DNA of 64,000 nucleotides. Origin: Amycolatopsis sp. 195334CR. GTDB lineage: Bacteria > Actinomycetota > Actinomycetes > Mycobacteriales > Pseudonocardiaceae. Position numbers and translations under genes: made by a program. A model generated the notes under the pieces. It ran no database searches, was not told where the DNA came from, and saw only the letters and a program-made list of their open reading frames with translations. The stretch is from NCBI RefSeq assembly GCF_017309385.1, contig NZ_JAFJMJ010000004.1, forward strand, positions 372,001-436,000. The letters run 5' to 3'. Shown here piece by piece: positions 7,716 through 16,876 of this stretch. The first letter of the stretch is position 1; every line of letters begins with the position of its first letter.

Positions 7716-8731
7716 CGCCCGCCCACCGGACCGGTGCTCGATCGCACCAGCAGCTCGGGGTCGGCGGTTTTGAGCTGCGTAGGGGCGTCGCCGGGGGAGC
7801 GGAGCAGCAGGTCCACCGCGGCGGCCCCGCGCTCGGCGGTCGGGCGGCGGACCGCGGTCAGCGCGGGCCGCACCAGGCGGCACAGGGCCGAGTCGTCCCA
7901 GGCCACCACGGACAACCGCCCCGGCACGTCCAAGTCCAGTTCGCGGGCCACCCCGAGGGCGGCCACCGCCATCACGTCGTTGTCGAACACCAGCGCCGTC
8001 GGCGCGCCCCGCCCGGTGAGCAGCCGCCGGGTGATGCGGGCGGCGGCGTCGCCGGAGTAGTCCGCCGCGGTGATCACCCGGGCATCGGGCAACTCGGCGG
8101 TGGCGGCCCGGAACGCCGCCGACCGCCGCCGCGTGTGCACGAACTCGGGCGGGCCCGCGACCCTGGCGATCTCCCGGTGCCCCAGCGCCGCGAGGTAGTC
8201 GACGACGAAGGCCATCGCCTTCTCGTCGTCGGTCCACACCGACGACAGCCCCAGCTCGGCCTGCGGCTCGCCGAGCACCACCGCGGGCAGGCCGAGCTCC
8301 TTGACCAGCGCCACCCGGGGATCGTCGACGAGCAGGTCGACCAGCAGGATGCCGTCCACCCGCCGCTCGGCCCACCACCGCCGGTAGATGGCCAGCTGGG
8401 CCTCGGCCTGGTCGGTGACCTGGAGCAGCAGGGAGGTCGGCCCGCCGGCCAGCGCGGCCTGGATACCGGAGATCAGCTGCATGAAGTACGGCTCGATGCC
8501 GAGCACCCGGGCCGGGCGGTCCACCACCAGCCCGATCGCCCCGGCCGGGCCGCCGGAGAGCACGCGCGCGGCGGTGTGGGGCAGCCAGCCGAGCGAGGCG
8601 GCGACCTCGTGCACGCGGCGGCGGGTGGCCTCGGAAACCCCGCGCCGGTTGTTCAGCGCGTAGGACACCGCGCCGGTGGACACCCCGGCGGCCCTGGCGA
8701 TGTCGGCGATGGTCGGGCGTTTGGTCGGCAC
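7712..8731 (-). CDS. LacI-family regulator of the beta-mannoside operon (paralogue 1)
   Basis: A 339-residue LacI regulator. The N-terminal helix-turn-helix (about 5-30, TIADIARAAGVSTGAVSYALN) is followed by a hinge and a periplasmic-binding-like sensor domain. GTG 8731 has GAGGAG seven bases upstream. It lies 11 bases after the next regulator, last in the mannoside operon. The two are the same length and align throughout, differing mainly in the sensor pocket. The recognition helix has Gly at the usual Gln position and Tyr at the usual Arg position, as in its neighbour, so both should read similar DNA. Confidence 0.92.
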   Translation of the reverse strand: MPTKRPTIADIARAAGVSTGAVSYALNNRRGVSEATRRRVHEVAASLGWLPHTAARVLSGGPAGAIGLVVDRPARVLGIEPYFMQLISGIQAALAGGPTSLLLQVTDQAEAQLAIYRRWWAERRVDGILLVDLLVDDPRVALVKELGLPAVVLGEPQAELGLSSVWTDDEKAMAFVVDYLAALGHREIARVAGPPEFVHTRRRSAAFRAATAELPDARVITAADYSGDAAARITRRLLTGRGAPTALVFDNDVMAVAALGVARELDLDVPGRLSVVAWDDSALCRLVRPALTAVRRPTAERGAAAVDLLLRSPGDAPTQLKTADPELLVRSSTGPVGGR

Positions 8732-8742
8732 CGGTGTGCTCC

Positions 8743-9762
8743 TCACGGGTCGGGCCGGGCGGTGCTGTGGCGGACCACCAGGCGCGGCAGGCTTTCCGGC
8801 CGGGTGGCGACCGGCTGCCCGCCGACGTGCTGGAGCAGCAGTCGCGCGGCGTGCGCCCCATAGGCGGCGACGTCCCGGGAGACGGCGGTGAGCGCGGGCC
8901 GCGCCAGTTCGCACAGCGCGGAGTCATCCCAGGCGACCAGCGACAGGCCGCCGGGCACGGCCAGCCCGCTTCGCGTGGCCACGCCCAGCGCGACGACGGC
9001 CAGCACGTCGCTGTCGCAGATGATCGCGGTCGGCCGGGGACGCCGGTCGAGCAGCCGCCGGGCGGCCGCGGCGCCCTCGTCCCCGCCGTAGTCGGTGTTG
9101 ATCACCACGCCGGGTGGCAGGCGGTGCCGCTGCAGCGCGTGGGTCATCGCGGCGGTGCGCGTGGCGGTGTGCCGCAGCCGCGCCGGTCCGGCGATCCTGG
9201 CGATCCGCCGGTGCCCGAGGGTGACCAGGTGGTCGACCACGGTGTGCATGGTGGTCGTGTCGTCGCTCCACAACCCCGGCAGCGGGCCGAGCCCGTCGGG
9301 GCCGCCGAGCACCAGTGCGGGCAGCCCGCAGCGGGCCAGTTCGGTCACCCGCTCGTCGGGCGCGGCCAGGTCGAGCACGAGCACCCCGTCCACGTGCGCC
9401 CCGGTCCACCAGCGGCGGTAGGTGCTGATCTCCTCGCGGTGATCGCGGACCACCTGCAGCCGCAGCGCCACCTTCCGGCGGCCCAGCTCGGCCTCCACCC
9501 CGGACACCAGCGCCATCATGAACGGTTCGAGCGCGAGGAACCGCGCCGGCCGGGCCAGCACCAGCCCGACCGCGTCCGCGCGGGTGACCCGGCCCCCGCG
9601 GGTGATGCCGTACGGCCGCCAGCCGAGTTCGCCGGCGATGCGCACGATCCGGCGCCGCGTCGACGCCGAAACGCCGGTGCGGCCGTTGAGCGCGTAGGAC
9701 ACCGCGCCCTTGGACACCCCCGCCTCGCGGGCGATGTCCGCCATCGTCGGGCGCCGCGTCAC
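8743..9762 (-). CDS. LacI-family regulator of the beta-mannoside operon (paralogue 2)
   Basis: A 339-residue LacI regulator with helix-turn-helix TMADIAREAGVSKGAVSYAL near residues 5-24 and a sugar-sensing C-terminal domain ending in VAWDDSALCELARPALT. The GTG start overlaps the mannosidase stop in a GTGA junction, so the two are probably translationally coupled. A longer reading from an ATG near 9808 inside the mannosidase gene is less likely. Being inside the operon it likely regulates, it is a good candidate for autoregulation through the inverted sites at 15219 and 15317. The pair could respond to different inducers. Confidence 0.92.
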   Translation of the reverse strand: MTRRPTMADIAREAGVSKGAVSYALNGRTGVSASTRRRIVRIAGELGWRPYGITRGGRVTRADAVGLVLARPARFLALEPFMMALVSGVEAELGRRKVALRLQVVRDHREEISTYRRWWTGAHVDGVLVLDLAAPDERVTELARCGLPALVLGGPDGLGPLPGLWSDDTTTMHTVVDHLVTLGHRRIARIAGPARLRHTATRTAAMTHALQRHRLPPGVVINTDYGGDEGAAAARRLLDRRPRPTAIICDSDVLAVVALGVATRSGLAVPGGLSLVAWDDSALCELARPALTAVSRDVAAYGAHAARLLLQHVGGQPVATRPESLPRLVVRHSTARPDP

Positions 9763-12170
9763 GACCGGGCCGGCTGGCTTCGGCTCGCGAGCACGTCGTT
9801 GACGCATCTCAGCACGGGCCGGGTGGTGAACGCCGCGGGCTCGGCCCCGGCGCCGTGGCGGATCTCGAACTCCGCCGACTCGCCGGGCAGCAGGGTGAGC
9901 AAAGCGTTGTCCACCAGGGCATCCGGCTCCACGCGATCGGCGAACAGGCACAGGTCCCGCAGCAGCGAGCGGGTCCGTACGGTGACCACCGTGCCGTGCG
10001 CGCCCGCCCGCGCCGACGCGGTGAAGTCGGGTTCGGGGTAGGCCAGCGCGCGGTCGTTGGCGAAGAACCACAGCGCCCGTTCGCCTCCCGCGGTCACCAC
10101 GACCAGCTCCCGCGCGGGGTCGTCCGCCTGCGAAACGTTGGTGGGCAAGGGAACCCGGCCGACCGAGCGCGCGGCGACGCCGAACGCCGAGTCCGACCGG
10201 GCCAGCACCTCACCGGTGAAGGACATCCGCTCGATCTGGACCTGGCCGTCCCAAGCCGCGTCCGTGTCGTTGAGCACGGCGACGATCAGTCCGTTCTCGT
10301 CCGGTTGGATCGTCAAGCCTCGATCCCGATGGGCCTCCCGCAGCGCGTACCACAGGAGCTTGCGGCGGCCCGCGCTGTCGATCGCCGACCAGCTCATCGA
10401 CGGCCAGCAGTCGTTGAGCTGCCACACCACCGTGCCCGTGCACCGCGGCCACAGCGAGCGGAAGTGCTCGACGCCGAGCCGGAGCGCGCGAGCCTGGTTG
10501 AGCTGGGCGAGGTAGTGCCAGTCGTCGTCATCGGTGACCTCGCCGAAGTGCTCGGCCAGGCCGCGCGCGAGCTTGTCCCCGCCGTCGATCGCCTTCTGGT
10601 GCGCGCGCACGGCGGGGGAGTCCGGGGCCAGCGCGCCGAAACCGTCGACGGCGGTGCGGTGCGCGGGCGGGCCCTGGTAGCCGAACTCCGCCACGAACCG
10701 GGGCCGGTAGGCGCGGTAGTCGCCGTAGTCGCGGTCGTTCCAGACGTCCCAGATGTGGATGGGCCCGTGGTCGGGATCGTTCGGATGCCGCGCCGGATCA
10801 CCGGAATACGGGCTGCCCGGCCAGTACGGGCGGGTCGGGTCGAGGCGCGCGACCACCTCCGGCAGCGTGCCGAAGTAGTACCCGGCTCCCCAGCTGCGGT
10901 CGCCGAGGCTGTCCCGCCAGCCCCAGTCCCGGTGGCCCCAGATGTTCTCGTTGTTCCCGTTCCACAGCACCAGGCTCGGGTGCCAGGCCAGCCGCCGGAC
11001 GGCTTCCTCGGCTTCCGCGCGCACCTCACCGCCGAGCGGTTCCTCCTCGGGGTAGGCGGCGCAGGCGAAGAGGAAGTCCTGCCACACCAGCAGTCCGCGC
11101 TCGTCGGCCGCGTCGTAGAAGGCCTCGCTCTCGTAGATCCCGCCGCCCCACACACGCACCAGGTTGACCCCGGCCGCGCACGCCTGGTCGAGGCGGGCCG
11201 CGTAGCGCTCGGGGGTGATCCTGGGGAAGAACACGTCGTCGGGGATCCAGTTCACGCCACGCACCAGGATCGGTTCGCCGTTGACGCGGAAGGTGAACGG
11301 GGTGCCGTGCTCGTCGGGGGTGGTGTCGAGTTCGACGGTCCGGAAGCCGATCCGCTTGTCCCAGGTTTCCAGGACTTCGGTGCCCGCCAGCAGTTCGAGG
11401 CGGAGGTCGTAGCGCGGTTGTGCGCCGTGTCCGCGCGGCCACCACAGTTCGGCGTGCGCCACGGCCAGCTCGACGACCACTCCGGACTGTCCTGAAGGGA
11501 TGGTCACGGTCTGGTGTGCTTCCCCGATCCGCGCGGTGGCAAGGAGTTCTTGGTCGCCGGTGCGTTCGACGCCGACGTGCAGCTTCACCCGGCCGGTGCC
11601 GTCCGGCCCGACGGTGACCTCCGGGCGGACTTCGGCCAGCCGGGCGGTGTGCCACCGGTGGACCCGGATCGGGCGCCAGATGCCGCAGGTGGTGAACGCC
11701 GGGCCCCAGTCCCAGCCGAAGTTGCACGCGGCCTTGCGGATGAACTGGTACGGCATCGGGTACGCGCCGGGCCGGTCACCCAGTTCGTCCCGCATCCGCT
11801 GGGCGTGGGCCAGGGCCGGGTGGAAGGTCACCGTGAGCTCGTTGGCGCCCGCACGCAGCGCGGGACGCAGGTCGAACCGGTGGGTCCGGTGCATGTTCGC
11901 CGCCGAGCCGACGGAAATCCCGTTGAGCGCGAGGTCGGCGACGGTGTCCAGCCCTTCGCACACCAGGTCCATCCGCTCGTCCGGCTCGGTGACGAGGAAG
12001 GTGCAGGAGTAGTGCCAGTCCGTCTCGCCGATCCAGGCGAGTTCCGCCTCCCGGTCCCCGATCAGCGGGTCCGGGATCAACCCGGCGGCCAGCAGGTCGG
12101 TGTGCACCGTGCCGGGTACCGCGGCCGGGATCGGCCCCACCGCCGCCGACCGCACGCGCCAGCCGTCCAT
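9759..12170 (-). CDS. Cytoplasmic beta-mannosidase, GH2
   Basis: An 803-residue GH2 enzyme without a signal peptide, predicted to release mannose from imported beta-mannosides such as mannobiose. N-terminal jelly-roll and immunoglobulin-like domains precede a TIM barrel from about residue 300. The acid/base glutamate is in WNGNNENIWG (about 407) and the nucleophile in VAEFGYQ (about 494), the usual beta-mannosidase pattern. ATG 12170 follows GAGGAGAACGGAGA. It is fourth in the operon after the ABC transporter genes and fits intracellular digestion of what they import. Confidence 0.93.
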   Translation of the reverse strand: MDGWRVRSAAVGPIPAAVPGTVHTDLLAAGLIPDPLIGDREAELAWIGETDWHYSCTFLVTEPDERMDLVCEGLDTVADLALNGISVGSAANMHRTHRFDLRPALRAGANELTVTFHPALAHAQRMRDELGDRPGAYPMPYQFIRKAACNFGWDWGPAFTTCGIWRPIRVHRWHTARLAEVRPEVTVGPDGTGRVKLHVGVERTGDQELLATARIGEAHQTVTIPSGQSGVVVELAVAHAELWWPRGHGAQPRYDLRLELLAGTEVLETWDKRIGFRTVELDTTPDEHGTPFTFRVNGEPILVRGVNWIPDDVFFPRITPERYAARLDQACAAGVNLVRVWGGGIYESEAFYDAADERGLLVWQDFLFACAAYPEEEPLGGEVRAEAEEAVRRLAWHPSLVLWNGNNENIWGHRDWGWRDSLGDRSWGAGYYFGTLPEVVARLDPTRPYWPGSPYSGDPARHPNDPDHGPIHIWDVWNDRDYGDYRAYRPRFVAEFGYQGPPAHRTAVDGFGALAPDSPAVRAHQKAIDGGDKLARGLAEHFGEVTDDDDWHYLAQLNQARALRLGVEHFRSLWPRCTGTVVWQLNDCWPSMSWSAIDSAGRRKLLWYALREAHRDRGLTIQPDENGLIVAVLNDTDAAWDGQVQIERMSFTGEVLARSDSAFGVAARSVGRVPLPTNVSQADDPARELVVVTAGGERALWFFANDRALAYPEPDFTASARAGAHGTVVTVRTRSLLRDLCLFADRVEPDALVDNALLTLLPGESAEFEIRHGAGAEPAAFTTRPVLRCVNDVLASRSQPARS

Positions 12171-12194
12171 CCGCGTCTCCGTTCTCCTCGAAGG

Positions 12195-13019
12195 TCATTT
12201 GGTCGCGCCGGTGGCGAAACCACGGTAGATCCACCGCTGCAGCAACAGGAAAACGACGAGCGTGGGCAGCACCACGATGATCACGCCCGCGGAGATGACC
12301 TCCCACTGCGCGCTGAACGGCCCCTTGAACCGGAACAGCGAGGTGGAGATGACCCCGAGCTCGCGCGAGGGCATGTACAGGAAGGGGATGTAGAACTCGT
12401 TGTAGATGGCGATGCCCTTGATGATCACCACGGTGGCGATCGCGGGCTTGAGCAGCGGCAGGATGATCCGCCAGTAGACGCCGAGCCGGGAGGCGCCGTC
12501 GAGCGCGGCCGCCTCGTCCAGCTCCCGCGGGATCGAGCGCATGAACTGCAGGAAGATGTAGATCGAGACGATGTCGGTGCCCATGAACAGGGCGATCGCG
12601 GCGGCACGCGTGTCGAACAGGCCCAGCCGGTTGACCACCTGGAAGGTCGCCACCTGCGTGGTCACGCTCGGCACCAGCGTCGCCAGCAGGAACAGGAACA
12701 ACACCGCCCGGCGGAACCGGAAGCGGAACCGGTCGACCGCGTAGGCGGCCATCGAGCCGATGAGCACCGTGCCCGCGACCGAGACCACCAGGATGAGCAC
12801 GGTGTTGGCGAAGGCACCCACCATGCCGCCGTCGACCAGCGCGGTGGCGTAGTTGCTGAAGTTGAGCCAGTCCTGCGGCGGGGTGAACGGGCCGGTGCCG
12901 CGGAACTCCGCGTCCTGCTTGAGCGAACCGAGGAAGATCACCACCAGCGGCACCAGCATCACCAGGCACGCCAGCACCAGCGAGGCGTACGACACCACGC
13001 CACCGTCCCGCCGCCTCAT
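12195..13019 (-). CDS. Sugar ABC transporter permease (MalG type)
   Basis: A 274-residue inner-membrane permease with about six transmembrane helices. The EAA loop (ELDEAAALDGASRLGVYWRI) that contacts the ATPase is near residues 170-190. Its ATG overlaps the stop of the upstream permease gene in an ATGA junction. No ATP-binding gene is in the operon, as usual in actinomycetes, where one MsiK-type ATPase serves many sugar importers. Confidence 0.93.
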   Translation of the reverse strand: MRRRDGGVVSYASLVLACLVMLVPLVVIFLGSLKQDAEFRGTGPFTPPQDWLNFSNYATALVDGGMVGAFANTVLILVVSVAGTVLIGSMAAYAVDRFRFRFRRAVLFLFLLATLVPSVTTQVATFQVVNRLGLFDTRAAAIALFMGTDIVSIYIFLQFMRSIPRELDEAAALDGASRLGVYWRIILPLLKPAIATVVIIKGIAIYNEFYIPFLYMPSRELGVISTSLFRFKGPFSAQWEVISAGVIIVVLPTLVVFLLLQRWIYRGFATGATK

Positions 13020-13888
13020 GCCCGGACCTCGTTCTCCGGCACCAGCCGCCGCTGCACCCAGGTGATCAGCAGGATCAGCACCAGCAGCACCACCGCCATC
13101 GCCGAGGCCAGCCCCACCTTGCCGAACTTGAACGCCAGGTCGATGGTCTGGATGACGAAGGTCCGGCTGCCGTTGGCGCCGCCGGTCATGATGTACGGGA
13201 TCTCGAACACCGACAGCGAGCCCGCGATGGCCAGGATCGCGGTCAGCCCGACGATGTTGCGGATGCTGGGCAGGATGATGTGCCGGAACCGCTGCCACCG
13301 GCCCGCCCCGTCCAGTTCCGCCGCCTCGAACAGGCTCGGCGGGATCGACTGGATGGCGCCGAGGAACAGCACGAAGTTCAGGCCGAGGTACCGCCACACC
13401 GAGACCCCGGCGAGCGAGTAGTTCACCGTGTCCGGGTCGCCGAGCCACGGGTGCCCGTCCAGGCCCGCCAGCGACAGCAGCGAGTCGAGTGTCCCTTCCG
13501 GACGGAAGAAGTAGAGGAAGACGAAGCCGATCGCCACGCCGTTGATCAGGTACGGGAAGAAGAGCACGCCCTTGAACAGGTTCGCGAACCGGATCCGGAA
13601 GCTCAGCACGGTGGCGAAGTACAGCGCGAGCACCAGCTGCACGAAGGCCGCGCCGAAGTAGTACAGGCTGACCAGCAGCACGTCGGCCAGTTCGCCGCGC
13701 CCGGCGATCTCCGAGTAGTTGTCCGCGCCGACGAACTCCGGGTTCGGGCTCAGCCCGTCCCAGTCGGTGACGCTGTAGAAGAACATGCTCACCACGGGCA
13801 CGTAGGTGAACAATGCGAGCAGGACCAGCGGCGCGAGCAGGAACAGCCACGGGGTGGCCCGGCCGCGCCGCGTCCGTGTGGTGCTCAG
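13016..13888 (-). CDS. Sugar ABC transporter permease (MalF type), apparent CTG start
   Basis: A 290-residue permease with about six transmembrane helices and an EAA loop (SLFEAAELDGAGRWQRFRHI). The frame gives a natural N-terminus (LSTTRTRRGRATPWLF, then the first helix) only if it starts at CTG 13888. That codon overlaps the binding-protein stop (CTGA) and has AGGTGA a few bases upstream. No ATG, GTG or TTG lies near that point in frame; the next ones would cut into the first helix. Translational coupling to the upstream gene would help a weak start. Confidence 0.88.
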   Translation of the reverse strand: MSTTRTRRGRATPWLFLLAPLVLLALFTYVPVVSMFFYSVTDWDGLSPNPEFVGADNYSEIAGRGELADVLLVSLYYFGAAFVQLVLALYFATVLSFRIRFANLFKGVLFFPYLINGVAIGFVFLYFFRPEGTLDSLLSLAGLDGHPWLGDPDTVNYSLAGVSVWRYLGLNFVLFLGAIQSIPPSLFEAAELDGAGRWQRFRHIILPSIRNIVGLTAILAIAGSLSVFEIPYIMTGGANGSRTFVIQTIDLAFKFGKVGLASAMAVVLLVLILLITWVQRRLVPENEVRA

Positions 13889-15162
13889 GAGGTCACCTGC
13901 GACCTGGCCTCGGCCCAGCGCCGGTTGAGGTCGTCGAAGACGTCCTGTTTGGACTGCCCGTTCGCGCCGCGGGCGGCGTCGATCAGCGTCTGGCGGTAGG
14001 TGGGCTGGTAGAGCCCGATCTCGGCGGTCTTGTCGATCATCTTGGCCACCGGTTCCCGGCTGCGGTCCAGTTCGAAGTAGGTCACGCCGTGGCTGGTGAA
14101 TTCGTCGAGGATGGCCGGGTCCGGGCCGCCGAGCAGGGGTGTGAACCCGCCCTGACTGGCGGCGTATCCGGACTGGTCGGCGAACCAGTCGACCCACGCC
14201 CTGGCCGCGTCCTTGTTCCGGGAGTGCACGCTGACCGCGTTCTTGTAGTCACCGGCGATGGCCGAGTGGAACCGCCCGCCCACCTGGCTGGGGAAGGGCA
14301 GGTAACCGAGGTCGTCCGGGGTGGCGGCGAGTTCGCGGACCTGGGTCAGCGCCCACGAACCGAGCATCATCGTGGCGATCTTTCCCTCGCCGATCGCCTT
14401 CTTGGAGGTCTCCCAGTCGGTGGTGGTCGGGTCCTCCTCGGTCAGTTTTCCCGCCACCGCGTCGAAAAGCAGCGTGTCGATGGTTTCCTGGGGCGTGCCG
14501 GGCGTCCACGGCGCGTCGGCCGCGGCCATCGTGGTGATCACGTCGGGCTGCCCGGCCACCGAGGCCCGCAGGTCCTCCCACTGCGCGAGCGGCCAGCCGT
14601 TGCGGTAGTTGGTGTAGAGCGGGATCGCGTCGGTCTTGTCCTTGATGGCGCGCAACGCGTCGAGGAACTGGGCGGGCGTCCTGGGCGGCGCGGTGATCCC
14701 GGCCTGCTGCCAGATCCTCTTGTTGTAGACGAAGCCGAAGGCGTTGCCGGTGATGGCGAGCCCGTACGCCTTGCCCTCGTGGGTTTGTTCCGGGATGAAC
14801 CGGTACTTCTTCGCCAGTTCCCCGGCATCACCGAGCGGTTCGAAGTACGACGGCAGCTGTTCGCGGGTGATCGACTCCGGGATCAGCAGGACGTCGCCGT
14901 AGTCCTGGCTGCTCATCCGGATCTTGACCTCACCCTCGTAGTCGGTGATGCCCTGGAAGGTCACCTTCACCTCGGGGTGGACCTTGGCGAACTCCCGCTT
15001 GTACTGCTCGAACACGGTGTCCACCAGGTCGGTGCGCTGGGTGAGCACGGTGATCTCGCCGTCGATCCGGCCGTCCGCGCCCGCGTCGCCGGAGGCCGAG
15101 CAGCCGCTGAACGCGATGAGGCCGGCGGTGGCGAGAACCAGGGTCCTACTTCTCAGCTTCAT
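13885..15162 (-). CDS. Sugar-binding lipoprotein of the beta-mannoside ABC transporter
   Basis: A 425-residue solute-binding lipoprotein (family 1 extracellular binding protein). The signal peptide ends in lipobox FSGC (Cys about residue 21), so the protein should be lipid-anchored outside the membrane. Characteristic later segments are FGFVYNKRIWQQAGI and GKIATMMLGSWAL. It is the first gene of the operon with both permeases, beta-mannosidase and two LacI regulators. Substrate assignment to beta-mannosides rests on the mannosidase. Two operator candidates lie 57 and 155 bases upstream. Confidence 0.93.
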   Translation of the reverse strand: MKLRSRTLVLATAGLIAFSGCSASGDAGADGRIDGEITVLTQRTDLVDTVFEQYKREFAKVHPEVKVTFQGITDYEGEVKIRMSSQDYGDVLLIPESITREQLPSYFEPLGDAGELAKKYRFIPEQTHEGKAYGLAITGNAFGFVYNKRIWQQAGITAPPRTPAQFLDALRAIKDKTDAIPLYTNYRNGWPLAQWEDLRASVAGQPDVITTMAAADAPWTPGTPQETIDTLLFDAVAGKLTEEDPTTTDWETSKKAIGEGKIATMMLGSWALTQVRELAATPDDLGYLPFPSQVGGRFHSAIAGDYKNAVSVHSRNKDAARAWVDWFADQSGYAASQGGFTPLLGGPDPAILDEFTSHGVTYFELDRSREPVAKMIDKTAEIGLYQPTYRQTLIDAARGANGQSKQDVFDDLNRRWAEARSQVTS

Positions 15163-15218
15163 CGTTTTCGCTCCTCGGCGAGCTGGTGATGAGTGGCGAA
15201 AACGCTACGCGCGGCGAA

Positions 15219-15232
15219 GTTAAGCGGTCAAG
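15219..15232. promoter_or_regulatory. Operator candidate O1 of the mannoside operon
   Basis: GTTAAGCGGTCAAG, whose inner 12 bases form an imperfect palindrome around a CG centre. It matches the second site at 15317 read on the other strand at most positions (consensus YTTRAGCGGTYAAG). The CG-centred dyad is typical of LacI-family operators, and two LacI genes close this operon. Confidence 0.6.
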
Positions 15233-15316
15233 CAATCATCTCCGCAGCGCGCCGAACATCGAGCTGTATGACGCATCTACCCTGGTAAAGCGCTCGTGGA
15301 GATTCGACTGAACGGA

Positions 15317-15330
15317 CTTAACCGCTCAAG
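15317..15330. promoter_or_regulatory. Operator candidate O2 of the mannoside operon
   Basis: CTTAACCGCTCAAG, the second copy of the inverted motif, 98 bases from O1 and close to the end of the upstream TetR gene. Two sites roughly nine helical turns apart would suit repression by looping. Both lie in the AT-richest DNA of this stretch. Confidence 0.6.
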
Positions 15331-15344
15331 TTCCACTGAACTGT

Positions 15345-15959
15345 TTAAGTGAGGTACCGGGTGAACATGGCCACCAGTTCGTTCTCCAGCCGCGTGGTGT
15401 CGATGGACGCGGGCGCGGCGATGAGCTGGTGCACGACGAGTTCCACGGTGGACACCACCAGCCGCGCGGCGGTCTCCTTGTCGGCCACCTTGACCTCGGG
15501 ATGCCGCTCGAGGAGGTCGTGCACGAACGCGACCCGTTCCCGTTCGTACGCACCGATCTTCTCCAGCAGTTCGGCCGACCGCGGTGCCTGTTCGAGCATC
15601 ACCCGCAGCAGTTGCGGGTCGTCGAGGTGGTTGTCGATCACCGCCCGGACGAACAGCCGGAAGATCTGCTCGATCGACCCGGGCAGCTCACCGTTCTGGT
15701 GGCGCTCGACGGCCTCCCGCCCGGCGTCGAGGTGCCGGGTCACCAACTCCAGCAGGATCGCGTCCTTGTTCGGGTAGTACTGGTACAGCGAACCGATCGA
15801 GACCCGGGCCCGCTCGGCGATCCGGTTGGTGGTGCCCGCGGCGTACCCGTGCTCGCCGAAAACGTGAGCAGCCGCGAGCAGGATGCGCTGCCGGGTCAGC
15901 TCGGCGCGGACCTGCCGGGGCTGTTTGCGCGGGTGGAGCCGCTGCCGCTCGGATGTCAC
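15345..15959 (-). CDS. TetR-family regulator
   Basis: A 204-residue TetR regulator. The helix-turn-helix is near residues 42-62 (TTNRIAERARVSIGSLYQYYP), with a standard all-helical ligand domain after it. The GTG at 15959 follows GGAGGAGG; an upstream in-frame ATG would place the ribosome site inside the gene. It is divergent from the siderophore-interacting protein gene with about 100 bases between them, so it probably controls that gene and itself. Ligand unknown. Confidence 0.9.
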   Translation of the reverse strand: MTSERQRLHPRKQPRQVRAELTRQRILLAAAHVFGEHGYAAGTTNRIAERARVSIGSLYQYYPNKDAILLELVTRHLDAGREAVERHQNGELPGSIEQIFRLFVRAVIDNHLDDPQLLRVMLEQAPRSAELLEKIGAYERERVAFVHDLLERHPEVKVADKETAARLVVSTVELVVHQLIAAPASIDTTRLENELVAMFTRYLT

Positions 15960-16014
15960 CGCTACCTCCTCCAAAGCCGGGAAAAGCGAGTTTCCGGCAA
16001 ACCGAATGATTGCT

Positions 16015-16024
16015 CATAATTATG
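16015..16024. promoter_or_regulatory. AT-rich palindrome in the TetR/SIP divergent promoter
   Basis: CATAATTATG is a perfect 10-base palindrome of only A/T and terminal C/G pairs in a very GC-rich genome, in the 103-base gap between the divergent tetR and siderophore-interacting genes. It may be part of a TetR operator or a -10 region. Confidence 0.4.
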
Positions 16025-16062
16025 CCATCACCTGCGCAAACACTCGCTGAACCGGAGCTTGG

Positions 16063-16866
16063 ATGCTGCCCAAGGTACGACTGCCCCATACCCGCAGAAT
16101 GATCACGCTGGAGGTGCTGGGAACCACCAGGACGACCGCGAACTTCACCACCGTCACCCTCGGCGGCCCCGAGCTGGAGCACTTCCGGCCCACCGGCGAC
16201 GACCAGACCGTCCGACTGTTCTTCCCGCGCGAGGGTCAGGACGGCCTGCGCATGCCGACGCTGAACAACGAGGCGTGGATGGCCGAAGTCCTGCTGCTGC
16301 CCAAATCCCGGCGGCCATGGGTCCGCAACTTCACCATCCGGCGGTCCCGGCCCGAAGCGGGGGAGGTGGACATCGAATTCGCGCTGCACGCCGGTTCCCC
16401 GGCTTCGTCATGGGCGACGCAAGCCCGGCCCGGCGATCCGGCGGGCATCTTCGACATGGGCGTGTCCTACCTGCCACCGGACGGGGTCGGCGGGCAGTTG
16501 CTGGCGGGCGACGAAAGCGCGTTGCCCGCCATCCTGGCGATTCTGGAGAACGCGCCGGATTCGCTGGCCGCCGAGGTGTTCCTGGAGGTGCCCGAGACCG
16601 CGGACATCCGCCACGACGTGGTCAAACCGGAAGGCGTGCGGGTGCACTGGCTGCCCAGGAACGACCGCACGGCCCGGCCCGGCGGCCTGGCGCTGGAAAC
16701 CGTCACGAAGGCGGAGTTGCCCTCGGGCCGGTGCTACGCGTGGCTGGCCGGGGAGGCGAAGCTGCCCACCGGGGTGCGGCGCCACCTGGTGAACGAACGC
16801 GGGTGGCCGAAGCAGGACATCGCCTTCTACGGCTACTGGCGGTACGGCCGGGCGAGCCCCGGCTGA
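16063..16866 (+). CDS. Siderophore-interacting FAD-binding reductase
   Basis: A 267-residue SIP-family protein, expected to use FAD and a reduced nicotinamide (or ferredoxin) to reduce ferric siderophores in the cytoplasm and release iron. The FAD-binding RNFT variant of RxYT is in WVRNFTIRRSRPEAGEVD. The C-terminal SIP half contains GDESALPAI and ends with YGYWRYGRA, both family hallmarks. ATG 16063 has GGAG seven bases upstream. Divergent from the TetR gene. No siderophore biosynthesis or uptake gene is adjacent. Confidence 0.9.
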   Translation: MLPKVRLPHTRRMITLEVLGTTRTTANFTTVTLGGPELEHFRPTGDDQTVRLFFPREGQDGLRMPTLNNEAWMAEVLLLPKSRRPWVRNFTIRRSRPEAGEVDIEFALHAGSPASSWATQARPGDPAGIFDMGVSYLPPDGVGGQLLAGDESALPAILAILENAPDSLAAEVFLEVPETADIRHDVVKPEGVRVHWLPRNDRTARPGGLALETVTKAELPSGRCYAWLAGEAKLPTGVRRHLVNERGWPKQDIAFYGYWRYGRASPG

Positions 16867-16876
16867 GCGGCGTTCG

